Shown: piece after piece, positions 1 to 9,446 of the stretch
Numbering within the stretch: position 1 is the first letter of the stretch
Layout of the letters: the number at the start of each line of letters is the position of its first letter
From: Rubripirellula amarantea
Lineage (GTDB): Bacteria; Planctomycetota; Planctomycetia; Pirellulales; Pirellulaceae
NCBI RefSeq assembly: GCF_007859865.1
Contig: NZ_SJPI01000003.1
Span: forward strand, 1 to 64,000
Reading direction: 5' to 3'
DNA: 64,000 nt
The notes under the pieces: model-generated
The model's input: only the letters and a program-made list of their open reading frames with translations
Told to the model about the DNA's origin: nothing
The model's database searches: none
Position numbers and translations under genes: made by a program

Positions 1-3000
1 GTTGAGCGTGATGGTGTGGGGAGCTTCATTGACATTTGCCACTGTCACCGAAATATCGATGGTGGAGGTGGTTGTACCGTCTGACACGCTGACTTGAACG
101 AGGTAGACGTTGTCGCCGTCATCATCTCCAGCAATGTCATAGTCCGGGGCAGCGACAAAGGTTAGGACTCCCGTGCCGCTGACGATTTGGAATAAACTTC
201 CGTCGTCGCCCCCTGTTATGGAATAGCTGAGAGTATCTGCAGGATCCGTTGCAGTGACCGTCATGACGGTCGTCTGATTTTCATCGACAGTTATTGTTGA
301 AGCTGAAGTGATCGTCGGCGAGACATTGTTGATCGTGAATGTTGCAGTCGCGGTGTCGATTCCACCTTCGCCGTCGCTTACGCGCACCGAAATAGTATGA
401 GACCCTTCGCTTGCGATTCCCAAGCTCACCAGATCAGCCCAGGCCACCGTAGGACCGACACCGGACGGCTCATTGGCTTCGCCATAGTTGCCATCATTAT
501 CGAGATCCCAGACATAGGTCAGGGTATCACCATCGACGTCCGTTGTCGCGCTTGCATCGAGCGTCAGTGAATCTCCTTCGTTGATGACGTAGGTTGATCC
601 CGCAGATGCGACTGGGGCTGTATTGGACGAATGCGACGTAAAATTCAGTGATAACTCTGAAGTACTTCCCGCAGCATTGGTTGAAGTTGCGGATAAGAAC
701 TGCCCAACTGTGACACCGACACCAGTGAGCGTAATGTCGAACGATCCGTTACCGGATGAATCAGTCGTGACAGTGGTCGAGCCAAGATAGATTTGAGTAT
801 CACCATGACCACTGCCGTCTGCCACACTGCTAGCGTAGAAATCAATCGTGAAGGTGGACGAGGGATTGGTGTGGAGTGTTCCTTGCACGTTCAGGTCAGA
901 CCCCATCACTGCGGCATAGGCCAGCACGGGATAATTGAGCAAGTCATTGGGACCTGAATCGCTATCGTTCGCATCATTAGTGCTCACACTTGAATCTTGC
1001 AATGCGATTTCTAAGCCACCATTGCCACCGATTAAGTTTCCAACCAAAGTGTTTCCCACCGATGTATTGGTCTGGACCAAGATACCGGAACCACCGCTAT
1101 TGGTGATCGTATTCCCTTCGCCAGCTAGTCGACCGCCGATCGTGTTGTTGCTGGCACCATTCCTAATCAGGATGCCTTCGCCAGCATTGCCCAGGCTTGC
1201 TGTATTTGTAGAGTCAGTGCCGATATAGTTTCCGACGATGACGTTTCCGGACGTTCCCGATCCGAGGATTTCTATCCCAACCGATCCGCTGTCCGCGATA
1301 ACGTTTCCTTCTCCTGCAGCGGAACCACCAATCGTGTTGTTATCGGCGCCGTTTCCAATCTGAATTCCTTGGCTAAAGTTGCCAATGGAAGTTGATGTTT
1401 CGGTCTTGTCCGTTCCAATCCAGTTAGCAACAACGACATTGTCGTCCGTACCAGAGTCATAAATCACAATACCGACTTGGTTGCCCGAAATCACGTTACC
1501 AGCGCCAACGGCACCGATCGTGTTTGAATTGGCTCCACCGTTGATGCGTACGCCAGTGAGCGAATTACTGAGTATGTCATCACCTTCTACGTCGACCCCG
1601 ATGTAGTTGCCTAGCACAAAGTTGCCAGTCGACCCGGAACCTTCAATCAGGATTCCGCTGCGAACGTTTCCGGAGATAACGTTTCTCGAGGCGTCATCTA
1701 CGCCACCGATAGTGTTGTTGGTCGCTCCATCCTTCAGCCAAATGCCGTCTTCGTTGTTTCCAACGGCGTTATGTCCCGTTACGTCCGTCCCGATGTAGTT
1801 CCCAACAATCGTGTTGCCAGATGAGTCGATGCGGATGCCGCTCTTTCCGAATGCTTGCAGCACGAATCCCTGAATCGTACTCCCGTTGCTACCATTGGCG
1901 AGCACAAACCCATTGCTACCACCACCGGCCAATGATCCGTTAAGAACGATCATGGGCGTGCCATTGAAATCGGGCTCCGAGGTCCCATCAATGATCACCG
2001 CGTCACTAATGTTGGGCAGATTGTCATCAAGATTGATTACATGAGGTCCGCCACCCGCGATATTGAAATTGATACGATCGGGTGTGGATCCGTTGGTCGT
2101 ATTGTTCGCTGCCCTGATTGCTTCCTCGAGTGAAATTTCACCATCGGATCCCCGATCGTTCAGCAGTGCGTCTATGGATGACACGTCTCCATCATTGACC
2201 GTACTTGTAGTAGTGACGGTGATCGTGTGTGCCGCAGTCGTACCGTATTGACGTGCAAAGACTCCTTCCGAATCGATGTTATTAGTTTGGTTTCCATTGC
2301 CCGTCCACACGATTGCAAAGTCATTGCCGTTGAGTGCTACGACCGACGCGGAACCTTGACCGCCCGAAGAGGTCTGATTGACCTGGAAAGTCGAACCGCT
2401 GTCGCTGTGGTCGGCTAGGAACTTGCCAGCGCGGACGCCTGTTCCGTTTCCGTCTGAAGTCTGATACGTCACGACGTAGTCACCGGACGCCCCCACCGAG
2501 AAAGTGGGATCGATCGCACTGCCACCTCCAACCAATAGCGCAACAGAACCTAACGATCCATCAGCATTCGCATTTCTAGCCCAGATACCTTCAAAGAACG
2601 AGACATTGGAGCGATACACAACAAAGTAGCTGTTGTCGCTTCGCACAAATACCGAGATGTCTTCCCCGTCACTAATAGGAATCATGCTGTGCTTGGCCGA
2701 CAACGCCGATGAATTTCCGTGATCGTAACGGCGAGACCACAAAGCACCGTTGTCTTCCCATACCACTACAAATCTACCAGTCGAATTGATGCTGACGTTC
2801 GGCTGCGCAGCATCCGTTTCGGATGTGATCTGGTAGCTGCCCGTTGACAATTCTCCCAGCGATGTTGTCGTTGTCAGATCAAACGCGTTGAATTGAATTC
2901 CCTCCAACGCCCCGACGCTTTCCCAAGCAACAACCACCTGTCCTACGTCATTAATAGCAACCGTTGATTTTTGTTGGTCCCCAGCGAGATGGTCGACATT

Positions 3001-4176
3001 GACTCGCACATCGGTAGCGTCGATCGCTGTCCCATCGGCGTTGAAACGACGCATGGAAATATTAACGTCGCCGCCATCGGAATCCGAAAACGCGATGACG
3101 AACTGCCCCGAAGCATTCATTGCCACCGAAGCGTCATACTGGTCTGACGTTGTATTCGTGTTGACCTGAAATTCATCTCCAATGCGATTCCCATTGGCGT
3201 CAAATCGTTGTGCTACGACACTGTAACCGTCACCATCGAAAACACTGTCGGTCCAGACAACGATATAGTTGCCCGACCCATCGGCCGCGATTGCTTGGTT
3301 ACTTCCCGAAATCGTTTGAGTCCCGGTGGTACCGCTGTTAACGAGGAACTCATCGCGATCAGAGAACGCGGGCGTGGCCAGGATCGCGTTCCACCCGTCT
3401 TGAAGTTCCGCGGAAAACGCAGTGGTCGATTCAATCGTCCCCACTTGAAATTCGAGAACCCAATCCCCGCCAAGATCAGCGTGTCCGGTATCGTCGTTCG
3501 ATGCTGCTACGTCAGCACCCGTAAGGGCAGCGAGCGATTCGATCAGCGCCTGGCCTTCGGGCCCCGACGCCAAGTCGCATCCGTAGAACAATAAATCCGA
3601 CTCGCTGGTCAGTGCACTTTGCCACATCGTCAATTGCCCAGCATAGCCATCGAGGTTGGCTTCGCTAAGCCAAACACTGCCGAGCTTTACCGCGCCGTTT
3701 TGCGAGTGCGAGACAACATGAACGGATTCCACATCCGTCCGGGATTCTAGTATTTCAGTGATCTGATCCACACCGTCACGTGAGTCGTCGAGTACGAACA
3801 CTTCGAAATCTCGGTCCGACTGACTCAAATCATCGAGTAGCTGATCTAAATCAGGAATCGACGAGTCAACAATCACAATCTCGGTGGCGAGCCCCACGCT
3901 TGAGCTAGCGGTCAACTCCGACGTCGATTCCGCCTCACTATCTTCGGACGACTCGATGTCTGCGGGCGCAATCATTGCGACATCTGCCCCCTCAGCCATC
4001 TCGGGCGCTGCCATGGGCGTCGCGCTAAAGAGAAGACGGGGCTCGAGATCACTTAGCATCGGCGAATGTCGCCGCAATGTGGTCTGGTCCGGTTGTAACG
4101 ATTGCCCCAACCGGGTTCGCACTTCGTCTGCCGTAATGGCGCATTGCTGCCACCATTGTTTCAAACCACGTGACAT
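1..4176 (-). CDS. Giant DUF4347 / beta-helix / PKD surface protein, 3' end outside window
   Basis: I checked this frame codon by codon: it is open from an ATG at 4176 to the left edge (1392 residues visible, no stop), and a TAG lies two codons upstream of the ATG, so the start is well fixed. There is no hydrophobic signal peptide. Residues 44-53 read LEPRLLFSAT, a LEPR-XLL motif typical of very large bacterial repeat proteins. Residues about 99-252 resemble DUF4347 (EIVIVDSS start, HVVSHSQNG and FYGCDLA motifs). About 255-640 is a run of ~50-residue beta repeats of the type GxFVVxW. About 673-1090 begins with ISLEEAIRAANN and continues as right-handed beta-helix coils (GNYIGTD, NTIGG, GNVISGN). 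A PKD-like domain (about 1183-1285) and a cadherin-like domain (about 1285-1392) follow. It is probably a secreted or surface adhesin. It is divergent from the export-type operon starting near 4493, which suggests a functional link (inference). Confidence 0.9.
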   Translation of the reverse strand, partial: MSRGLKQWWQQCAITADEVRTRLGQSLQPDQTTLRRHSPMLSDLEPRLLFSATPMAAPEMAEGADVAMIAPADIESSEDSEAESTSELTASSSVGLATEIVIVDSSIPDLDQLLDDLSQSDRDFEVFVLDDSRDGVDQITEILESRTDVESVHVVSHSQNGAVKLGSVWLSEANLDGYAGQLTMWQSALTSESDLLFYGCDLASGPEGQALIESLAALTGADVAASNDDTGHADLGGDWVLEFQVGTIESTTAFSAELQDGWNAILATPAFSDRDEFLVNSGTTGTQTISGSNQAIAADGSGNYIVVWTDSVFDGDGYSVVAQRFDANGNRIGDEFQVNTNTTSDQYDASVAMNASGQFVIAFSDSDGGDVNISMRRFNADGTAIDATDVRVNVDHLAGDQQKSTVAINDVGQVVVAWESVGALEGIQFNAFDLTTTTSLGELSTGSYQITSETDAAQPNVSINSTGRFVVVWEDNGALWSRRYDHGNSSALSAKHSMIPISDGEDISVFVRSDNSYFVVYRSNVSFFEGIWARNANADGSLGSVALLVGGGSAIDPTFSVGASGDYVVTYQTSDGNGTGVRAGKFLADHSDSGSTFQVNQTSSGGQGSASVVALNGNDFAIVWTGNGNQTNNIDSEGVFARQYGTTAAHTITVTTTSTVNDGDVSSIDALLNDRGSDGEISLEEAIRAANNTTNGSTPDRINFNIAGGGPHVINLDDNLPNISDAVIIDGTSEPDFNGTPMIVLNGSLAGGGSNGFVLANGSNGSTIQGFVLQAFGKSGIRIDSSGNTIVGNYIGTDVTGHNAVGNNEDGIWLKDGATNNTIGGVDDASRNVISGNVRSGILIEGSGSTGNFVLGNYIGVDVEGDDILSNSLTGVRINGGANSNTIGAVGAGNVISGNQVGIVIYDSGTDDNVVVANWIGTDKTETSTSIGNFSQGIQIGNGADNNTIGGSAAGEGNVIADSGSVGIEILGSGTSGNVIVGNYIGTDSTNTASLGNAGEGILIRNGASNNTIGGRLAGEGNTITNSGGSGILVQTNTSVGNTLVGNLIGGNGGLEIALQDSSVSTNDANDSDSGPNDLLNYPVLAYAAVMGSDLNVQGTLHTNPSSTFTIDFYASSVADGSGHGDTQIYLGSTTVTTDSSGNGSFDITLTGVGVTVGQFLSATSTNAAGSTSELSLNFTSHSSNTAPVASAGSTYVINEGDSLTLDASATTDVDGDTLTYVWDLDNDGNYGEANEPSGVGPTVAWADLVSLGIASEGSHTISVRVSDGEGGIDTATATFTINNVSPTITSASTITVDENQTTVMTVTATDPADTLSYSITGGDDGSLFQIVSGTGVLTFVAAPDYDIAGDDDGDNVYLVQVSVSDGTTTSTIDISVTVANVNEAPHTITLN

Positions 4177-4492
4177 GAGCTAGCAGTCCGAAGCGATCCA
4201 AGGTACCGGACGACTCCATTTCACCCGCTGAGAAATGACACCATTCGTCCAGGGAAACTTTGCGGGACAGGTAAGCAGCAGGGCGGAAGTCTTTTTCGAC
4301 TAGGTCAAGATTTAGCGATAGGCGGTTCTGACTGTGGGAGTCAGCACCAATTTTAGGCGCTCAAAGCAGTGAAATTGATCAATCCCAATGGAGCAGTTCG
4401 AACGACAGTGCCGATTTTGACCTTGTGCGCTAGTGCTGCGAGATCAGCACGTTTGCGCTATTGGAACGATCACAACCTTCAGACACACCCGC
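4177..4492. promoter_or_regulatory. Divergent intergenic region with a small hairpin
   Basis: This 316-base gap separates the divergent DUF4347 gene and the TolC-type gene, so it should hold both promoters. No convincing -35/-10 pair was found. A perfect 6-bp inverted repeat, CTGACT (4328-4333) and AGTCAG (4339-4344) with a 5-base loop, lies in the leader of the plus-strand operon. It could be a regulatory hairpin or operator half-sites, but this is weak evidence. Confidence 0.3.
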
Positions 4493-6505
4493 GTGAAACT
4501 GCTTCTCTCCCTCGATCAACTTCGCAAATTCGCCATCACCTTGGTGGCGTCGGTTGCGGTTGCGCAAACTCCGGTGATGCTGTTCGCTCAGCAACCCGTG
4601 GTGAGAGAAACATCGCCCGTGATTCTGGCTCAAGACGGCCATGCCCCTTTTCATACTCGGGGAGCCGTCGTCCAGCCTGCTGCGGAAATGTCGCTGCACA
4701 GTCCCGGCATGATCGAAGATGCAACCATGAACGCTTGGCCGCAAAGTGAACCCAAGCCATTACGGTCTGCGGTGTCGCAGCCCGATCGTTCACACCTCGA
4801 CGTTCCGCAATCCACCACGCACTTTCATACCCCGCCGTTTCACGTACCCGCACCGGTTTCCCATGGGCCGCATCACGCACAGCTTGATCCGTACCGCATT
4901 CGTGCAGAAGAGATTCAGCCAGCCACAAACTCGTTCGCTCAGCAAACGCAACTGATTTCAAACATGCCGTTTGGATCGTGGTGGGAATCCGAAATTACGG
5001 GACCGCTTGGTTTCGCCTCGGAAGCTCTTCCCGTCGATGTGGCAGGCCTAACGCAAACTGCCCTTGTTCAATCACCCCTTATCCAAGGCGTGCTGGCCGA
5101 ACCCAATATTCGACAGCAGGACTTGGTGATCGAGCACGCCGCCTTTGACTCGTTGGCATTCATTGAAGGAAAGTTTGCGGACACCAATGATCCCGTCGGC
5201 AGTGCATTGACGACCGGTGACAACTCAGCGAGATTTCGTGATGAAACCTTCACCTCCGGCGCTGGACTTCGCAAGAAAGCTCTTTCTGGTGGCGCATTAG
5301 AATTAGTTCAACGAGGTGGATTTCAAGACAACAACTCGACTTTCCTAATTCCCAACCCTCAGGGGACCACGCGGCTGGAAGTTAACTTTACCCAGCCCTT
5401 GATGCGTGACCGAGGACGAGCCGTCAACCAAACTCGAATCGTACTAGCGCAACTCGATGTCAAACTTGCGACCAACGAAGCACGCGGCGAACTTGAAACG
5501 CACCTGATTGACGTGACTCGAGCCTATTGGGGTCTTTACCAGGCACGTGCCGAATGGTTGCAACGAAAGCGACTTTACGATCGCGCCACTGAACTGCGAA
5601 GCGTACTGCGAGCTCGTAGTGGCGTTGACTCGCAACAGCGTCAAATCCTTCGCGCTGAAGCCGCCGTGGCAAGTCGCCAGTCTGAGCTTGTCCGCATCGA
5701 AACGCGAATCCGCAACCTGCAGGCGAGATTGAGAACACTAACGGGAGATCCCAACCTTACCCACGGATCCAATTGGGAACTGATCCCACAAGACATCCCG
5801 ATGATCGAAGCGATTTCGCTGTCACCTCGCGATGCGACCATCACCGCCCTGGACAATCGCACCGATGTCACCGAGGCCATTCGCAAAATTCAAGCCATTT
5901 CCGTGCGAGTTGGCGCTGCGAAGAATCAAGTCCTACCACGCCTTGACCTGATCCTGCATTCGCACCTCGCCGGTCTTGATAGTCAACGAGATACCTTCGG
6001 TGCGTTCACCAGGCAATTCTCGGACGGACGCCCCAGCTACGCTGCGGGATTGCTCTACGAGATGCCAATTGGCAATCGTGCTGCGCAAGCGCGTCTTAAT
6101 CGCAATCGATGGGAAATGTGCCGAGCACTCAATGAGTTTCAGCAAACCACCGAGGAGGCGTTCACAGACGTAGAAATTGCAGTCCGCGAGACTCAAACCG
6201 CTTACGCCGAGATGGTCGCTAAGAACTTGGCGACCGATGCCGCCGCTCGCGAAGTTGCCTACCTGGAACAGCGATGGCAGCTATTGCCCGACCCCAATGA
6301 ATCCGCAGTGCTGCTGATCGAGGACCTTATCGACGCCCAACAGCGACTCGCTGATGAAGAACGAGCACTGGTGGCTGCACAGGTCGGGTATGCGATTTCA
6401 TGGGTTCAAGTTCGCAAGTCGATGGGTGTCTTGCTACGCCTCGATGATCCGAATTCCGTACCCATTCTTGATATCAGCCCGCCATCGTGGAGCGTGTCCC
6501 CATGA
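4493..6505 (+). CDS. TolC-type outer-membrane efflux/secretion protein
   Basis: The GTG at 4493 gives a basic-hydrophobic leader (about residues 1-34, ending near LFAQQ) that fits a signal peptide. An earlier in-frame GTG at 4433 would put 20 unlikely residues before it; neither start has a good Shine-Dalgarno site. The protein is about 670 residues, longer than the usual 430-500 of TolC. The extra part is an N-terminal region of about 230 residues, His/Pro-rich around 4790-4890. From about residue 265 the sequence has the TolC/OEP pattern: a beta segment (LEVNFTQPLMRDRGR) followed by long amphipathic helices (VTRAYWGLYQARAEWLQRKR), repeated in the C-terminal half. Such proteins form trimeric outer-membrane channels with periplasmic helical tunnels that dock on HlyD-type adaptors. 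It is the first gene of the operon and overlaps the next by ATGA. Confidence 0.85.
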   Translation: MKLLLSLDQLRKFAITLVASVAVAQTPVMLFAQQPVVRETSPVILAQDGHAPFHTRGAVVQPAAEMSLHSPGMIEDATMNAWPQSEPKPLRSAVSQPDRSHLDVPQSTTHFHTPPFHVPAPVSHGPHHAQLDPYRIRAEEIQPATNSFAQQTQLISNMPFGSWWESEITGPLGFASEALPVDVAGLTQTALVQSPLIQGVLAEPNIRQQDLVIEHAAFDSLAFIEGKFADTNDPVGSALTTGDNSARFRDETFTSGAGLRKKALSGGALELVQRGGFQDNNSTFLIPNPQGTTRLEVNFTQPLMRDRGRAVNQTRIVLAQLDVKLATNEARGELETHLIDVTRAYWGLYQARAEWLQRKRLYDRATELRSVLRARSGVDSQQRQILRAEAAVASRQSELVRIETRIRNLQARLRTLTGDPNLTHGSNWELIPQDIPMIEAISLSPRDATITALDNRTDVTEAIRKIQAISVRVGAAKNQVLPRLDLILHSHLAGLDSQRDTFGAFTRQFSDGRPSYAAGLLYEMPIGNRAAQARLNRNRWEMCRALNEFQQTTEEAFTDVEIAVRETQTAYAEMVAKNLATDAAAREVAYLEQRWQLLPDPNESAVLLIEDLIDAQQRLADEERALVAAQVGYAISWVQVRKSMGVLLRLDDPNSVPILDISPPSWSVSP

Positions 6506-8484
6506 TCGCTCTATTTTCCGACGCCATCGCTCTGTTTTCGGATGGTAAAGACCGACAATCCACAGCGAGGCGGAAGTCGCGCCAAGTCCAGGACTGTGGT
6601 TCTATTGAGAACATCATCTGGCAAGGCCGCGCCGCCGCAAAAGCACTGCACGATGCATCGGAGGATCGGCTGAGGCTGCAAACGCGTCAGTTACGCCGTC
6701 ACTTACAAACGGCTCACAATCCGCAGGACGAATCTACCTTGATGATCGCTGCGGGCGCGGTCATTGAAACAGTTCGTCAAGTCCTCGGCATTAGTCTTTT
6801 TGACGAGCAACTACGCGCGGGCATCATCATCGCACACGGTGCCGTGGCGGAAATGCAAACCGGTGAAGGCAAAACTCTCTCTGGTATCTTGCCAGCGTAT
6901 GTGCAAGCACTATGTGGCCATGGCGTGCATGTTGCCACTCCTAACGACTACCTTGCAACTCGCGACTACGAAACGCTAACGCCGATTTTTGAGCGTCTCG
7001 GTATGCGCACCGGACTTGTATCGGAACATAGCACGATCCAAGAAAAGCAATCTGCTTATCGCTGCGACATCACCTACGGATCGGCGCATACTTTTGGTTT
7101 CGACTATCTACGTGACCAGATCGCAGTGGGCGAAGAAAACCGCTCTAGACTCGGCAACGAAGTGCTGGAACGGCTCAACGGCAATCAAGTCAACTCAAGG
7201 CGACTTCAGCGTGGTTTGTCGGCAGCCATCATTGACGAAATTGATCACGTGCTTATCGACGACGCCGTTTCGCCGCTACTTCTTAGTTCGTCGCAGGATG
7301 TCGTTTCACCCGACGCTGATGTTCATAAGCACGCGCAACGAATCGCTGTCACATTAGTCCTTCATGACGACTTCAAATTGCTTCCAGATCGTAGAGTCGA
7401 ACTGACGGCGACGGGATTCGAGCGTGTCTACCGCGAAGATTTAGCGACGTTACGTCCCTACCTTACACACCCTGCGTTGGTTCGTCCGTGGCACGAGTAC
7501 GTCAAGCTCGCGATCAAGTCGGCTCACTGCTACCGACGCGATGTCGACTACGTTGTCTCGGCTGACCGAGTTCGCATTGTGGATGCTTCCACGGGACGTA
7601 TCTTTGAAGATCGAACTTGGTCGGACGGTCTGCAACAAGCCATCGAAGCTCGCGAAGGGCTTCAGATTCGATCGGAAACCAAACCGATTGCTCGGATCAC
7701 CCGTCAGAAATTCTTTCGTCAGTACGCGTTTCTCGCCGGCATGACTGGGACCGCCCAAGGGTGTGAGGACGAGTTTGCGAGCGTCTATGGATTATCTGTT
7801 GAAGCGGTCCCTCTCAGAAAACAATCTCGTCGAGATCTGCTCGCCACTTGTGTTTGCCGATCCACACAAGAAAAAGTTCACTTGATAGCTGACGAAGTCG
7901 AATCGATGGTGACCAGCGGTCGCTCAGTTCTGATTGGCACGCTCAGTATCAGCGAGAGTCTCGAAATCGCTGAGGCGCTTGCCATTCGCGGAATGAACTT
8001 TCAACTGCTTAATGGAGTTCAAGACGAAGAGGAAGCAGCGCTAGTCGCATCAGCAGGAAAACCAGGAGCGGTCACAGTCGCCACTAATCTTGCCGGCCGA
8101 GGAACGGACATTCGCTTGCATCCCCTCGTGGCCAAAGCTGGGGGATTGCACGTGATTGTTTCCCAGATGCATTCGCTAGCACGAGTTGATCGTCAATTGA
8201 TCGGACGGTCGGCCCGCTGTGGCGACCCGGGTTCCGCACGCATTTACGTCTCTGCCGAAGACGCTATCGCCGCGTCAGCCGCTCCCTGGATTGCTCGCGC
8301 AATCCTTCGTACCGATCCAAGTCAAACATCGTCGCTCGAGGTGGACAAACATCTTCAACGCGTACAACGGTACCAACAACGCTCGGAGTTCAACCGTCGT
8401 CGCGATCTACTAAAAAATGACGATAACCAGGAACAAATGCTGTCTCGCTACAAGTCCAAACCAGACAGTTGCTGGCAGCTCTAG
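6502..8484 (+). CDS. SecA-like preprotein translocase ATPase lacking the C-terminal domains
   Basis: The ATG at 6502 overlaps the upstream stop (ATGA); an in-frame GTG at 6487 is less likely. The protein has 660 residues against about 850-900 for SecA. SecA motifs are clear: Walker A MQTGEGKT (118-125), TPNDYLATRD, DITYGSAHTFGFDYLRD, DEID box (245-248), the crosslinking-domain segment with DVDYVV and WSDGLQQAIEAREG, GMTGTA, AGRGTDI (531-537) and motif VI QLIGRSAR with both arginines (R569, R572) kept. It ends shortly after the segment matching the start of the SecA scaffold helix (SEFNRRRDLLKNDD). The two-helix finger, helical wing and zinc tail are therefore absent. Several canonical positions vary, for example ARCGD instead of GRQGD. 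It lies between TolC and HlyD genes. I infer a dedicated energiser or substrate-handling ATPase for the operon rather than the housekeeping SecA. Confidence 0.9.
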   Translation: MIALFSDAIALFSDGKDRQSTARRKSRQVQDCGSIENIIWQGRAAAKALHDASEDRLRLQTRQLRRHLQTAHNPQDESTLMIAAGAVIETVRQVLGISLFDEQLRAGIIIAHGAVAEMQTGEGKTLSGILPAYVQALCGHGVHVATPNDYLATRDYETLTPIFERLGMRTGLVSEHSTIQEKQSAYRCDITYGSAHTFGFDYLRDQIAVGEENRSRLGNEVLERLNGNQVNSRRLQRGLSAAIIDEIDHVLIDDAVSPLLLSSSQDVVSPDADVHKHAQRIAVTLVLHDDFKLLPDRRVELTATGFERVYREDLATLRPYLTHPALVRPWHEYVKLAIKSAHCYRRDVDYVVSADRVRIVDASTGRIFEDRTWSDGLQQAIEAREGLQIRSETKPIARITRQKFFRQYAFLAGMTGTAQGCEDEFASVYGLSVEAVPLRKQSRRDLLATCVCRSTQEKVHLIADEVESMVTSGRSVLIGTLSISESLEIAEALAIRGMNFQLLNGVQDEEEAALVASAGKPGAVTVATNLAGRGTDIRLHPLVAKAGGLHVIVSQMHSLARVDRQLIGRSARCGDPGSARIYVSAEDAIAASAAPWIARAILRTDPSQTSSLEVDKHLQRVQRYQQRSEFNRRRDLLKNDDNQEQMLSRYKSKPDSCWQL

Positions 8485-8514
8485 GTCGAAACCTTACATG
8501 CACAATCCTCCTTT

Positions 8515-8520
8515 GAAAGG
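8515..8520 (+). promoter_or_regulatory. Ribosome binding site deciding the HlyD start
   Basis: GAAAGG lies 7 bases before the ATG at 8528. This supports that start over the in-frame ATG at 8417 inside the SecA-like gene. Confidence 0.55.
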
Positions 8521-8527
8521 CTCCAAA

Positions 8528-9409
8528 ATGCGAATGACTATTCTTACGCTCGCGATGGTGCTATCACTCGGTCTCACAACGGTGACAGCGTTCGGCGAGC
8601 AGGTCGAAACATTCACCGAGCCGTATCGACGTATCGCCGTTCCCGCATCGGAAATCGGTGTCATCGAAAAACTGGATGTCCAAGAGGGCGATTCCGTTGT
8701 CAAAGATCAGTTTCTGGGCAAGCTTGATGATTCCGTTCTTCGTTCATCATTGATGGTGGCCGACGCAGCGATGAAGGCGCGAGGTCCTCAGAAGAGTGCT
8801 GAAGCGGAAGTCGAAATGCGTCGCCAGATTCTGGAAGGCTACCAATCACTCAGTGACCACGGAAACGCAACAAAGCGAGAACTGGCAAGATCAGAGATCG
8901 AGCTTCGACAAGCGGCCGCAAGGTTGCAAAGCACTCGTGAAGAAGCGGAACTTCGCCACCTTGAATACGAGCGAGTCAAACAACAAATCGAGCAGCGACG
9001 GATCTTGGCGCCAGTAGCGGGCATCGTGATCGCGATCGAAAAAGAAGCGGGGGAATACGTTTCACCTACCGACCCCGTGATCATGCACATTGTGCAGATA
9101 GATAAGCTGAAAGCTGTCTTTTCGGTACCGCGACGCGAGGCGATCGGCTTAAAGGCAGGTCAGAAAGTCCGACTTTCGATCGGATACGAAGGACAAACCT
9201 GCAATGGCGTCATCGAGTTTGTTTCTCCGATTGCAAGCCCGGAAAGCAACTCCAATCGAGTCAAAGTGCGCATCGACAATCCCAAACAAGAATATCAAAG
9301 TGGAGTGTCTTGTCGTTGGAATCTTGACCAAAGTCCTGCACCAGAAACTCGTGAGACAGTCAAAACCACTCAGGTGCGCTCTTCGTCTTCTACATCTAGC
9401 AAACGCTAG
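8528..9409 (+). CDS. HlyD-family periplasmic adaptor (membrane fusion protein)
   Basis: Starting at 8528 the protein has 293 residues and an N-terminal signal peptide (MRMTILTLAMVLSLGL, cleavage near AFGEQ). The longer in-frame ORF from 8417 overlaps the SecA-like gene and would bury this leader. Next come a biotin-lipoyl-like half (about 30-60, GVIEKLDVQEGDSV), a coiled-coil hairpin (about 70-160, rich in E/R/A/Q), the second lipoyl half (ILAPVAGIVIAIEKEAGEYV) and a beta-barrel region. The tail is Ser/Thr-rich. Adaptors of this type connect inner-membrane transporters to TolC-type channels. It sits 43 bases after the SecA-like gene and 37 bases before a second adaptor-like gene, so operon membership is likely. 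Confidence 0.85.
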   Translation: MRMTILTLAMVLSLGLTTVTAFGEQVETFTEPYRRIAVPASEIGVIEKLDVQEGDSVVKDQFLGKLDDSVLRSSLMVADAAMKARGPQKSAEAEVEMRRQILEGYQSLSDHGNATKRELARSEIELRQAAARLQSTREEAELRHLEYERVKQQIEQRRILAPVAGIVIAIEKEAGEYVSPTDPVIMHIVQIDKLKAVFSVPRREAIGLKAGQKVRLSIGYEGQTCNGVIEFVSPIASPESNSNRVKVRIDNPKQEYQSGVSCRWNLDQSPAPETRETVKTTQVRSSSSTSSKR

Positions 9410-9446
9410 TTTCTGCACCGCCATAGGCTGCTAGGCTTTTTCCTAC

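Noticed and set aside
4369-4749. 126-residue plus-strand ORF at the TolC start
   Set aside because: It overlaps the TolC reading frame and has no motif; it is a frame shadow.
6502-8484. Housekeeping SecA
   Set aside because: The protein lacks the C-terminal third of SecA, and it is embedded in a TolC/HlyD operon rather than a housekeeping context.
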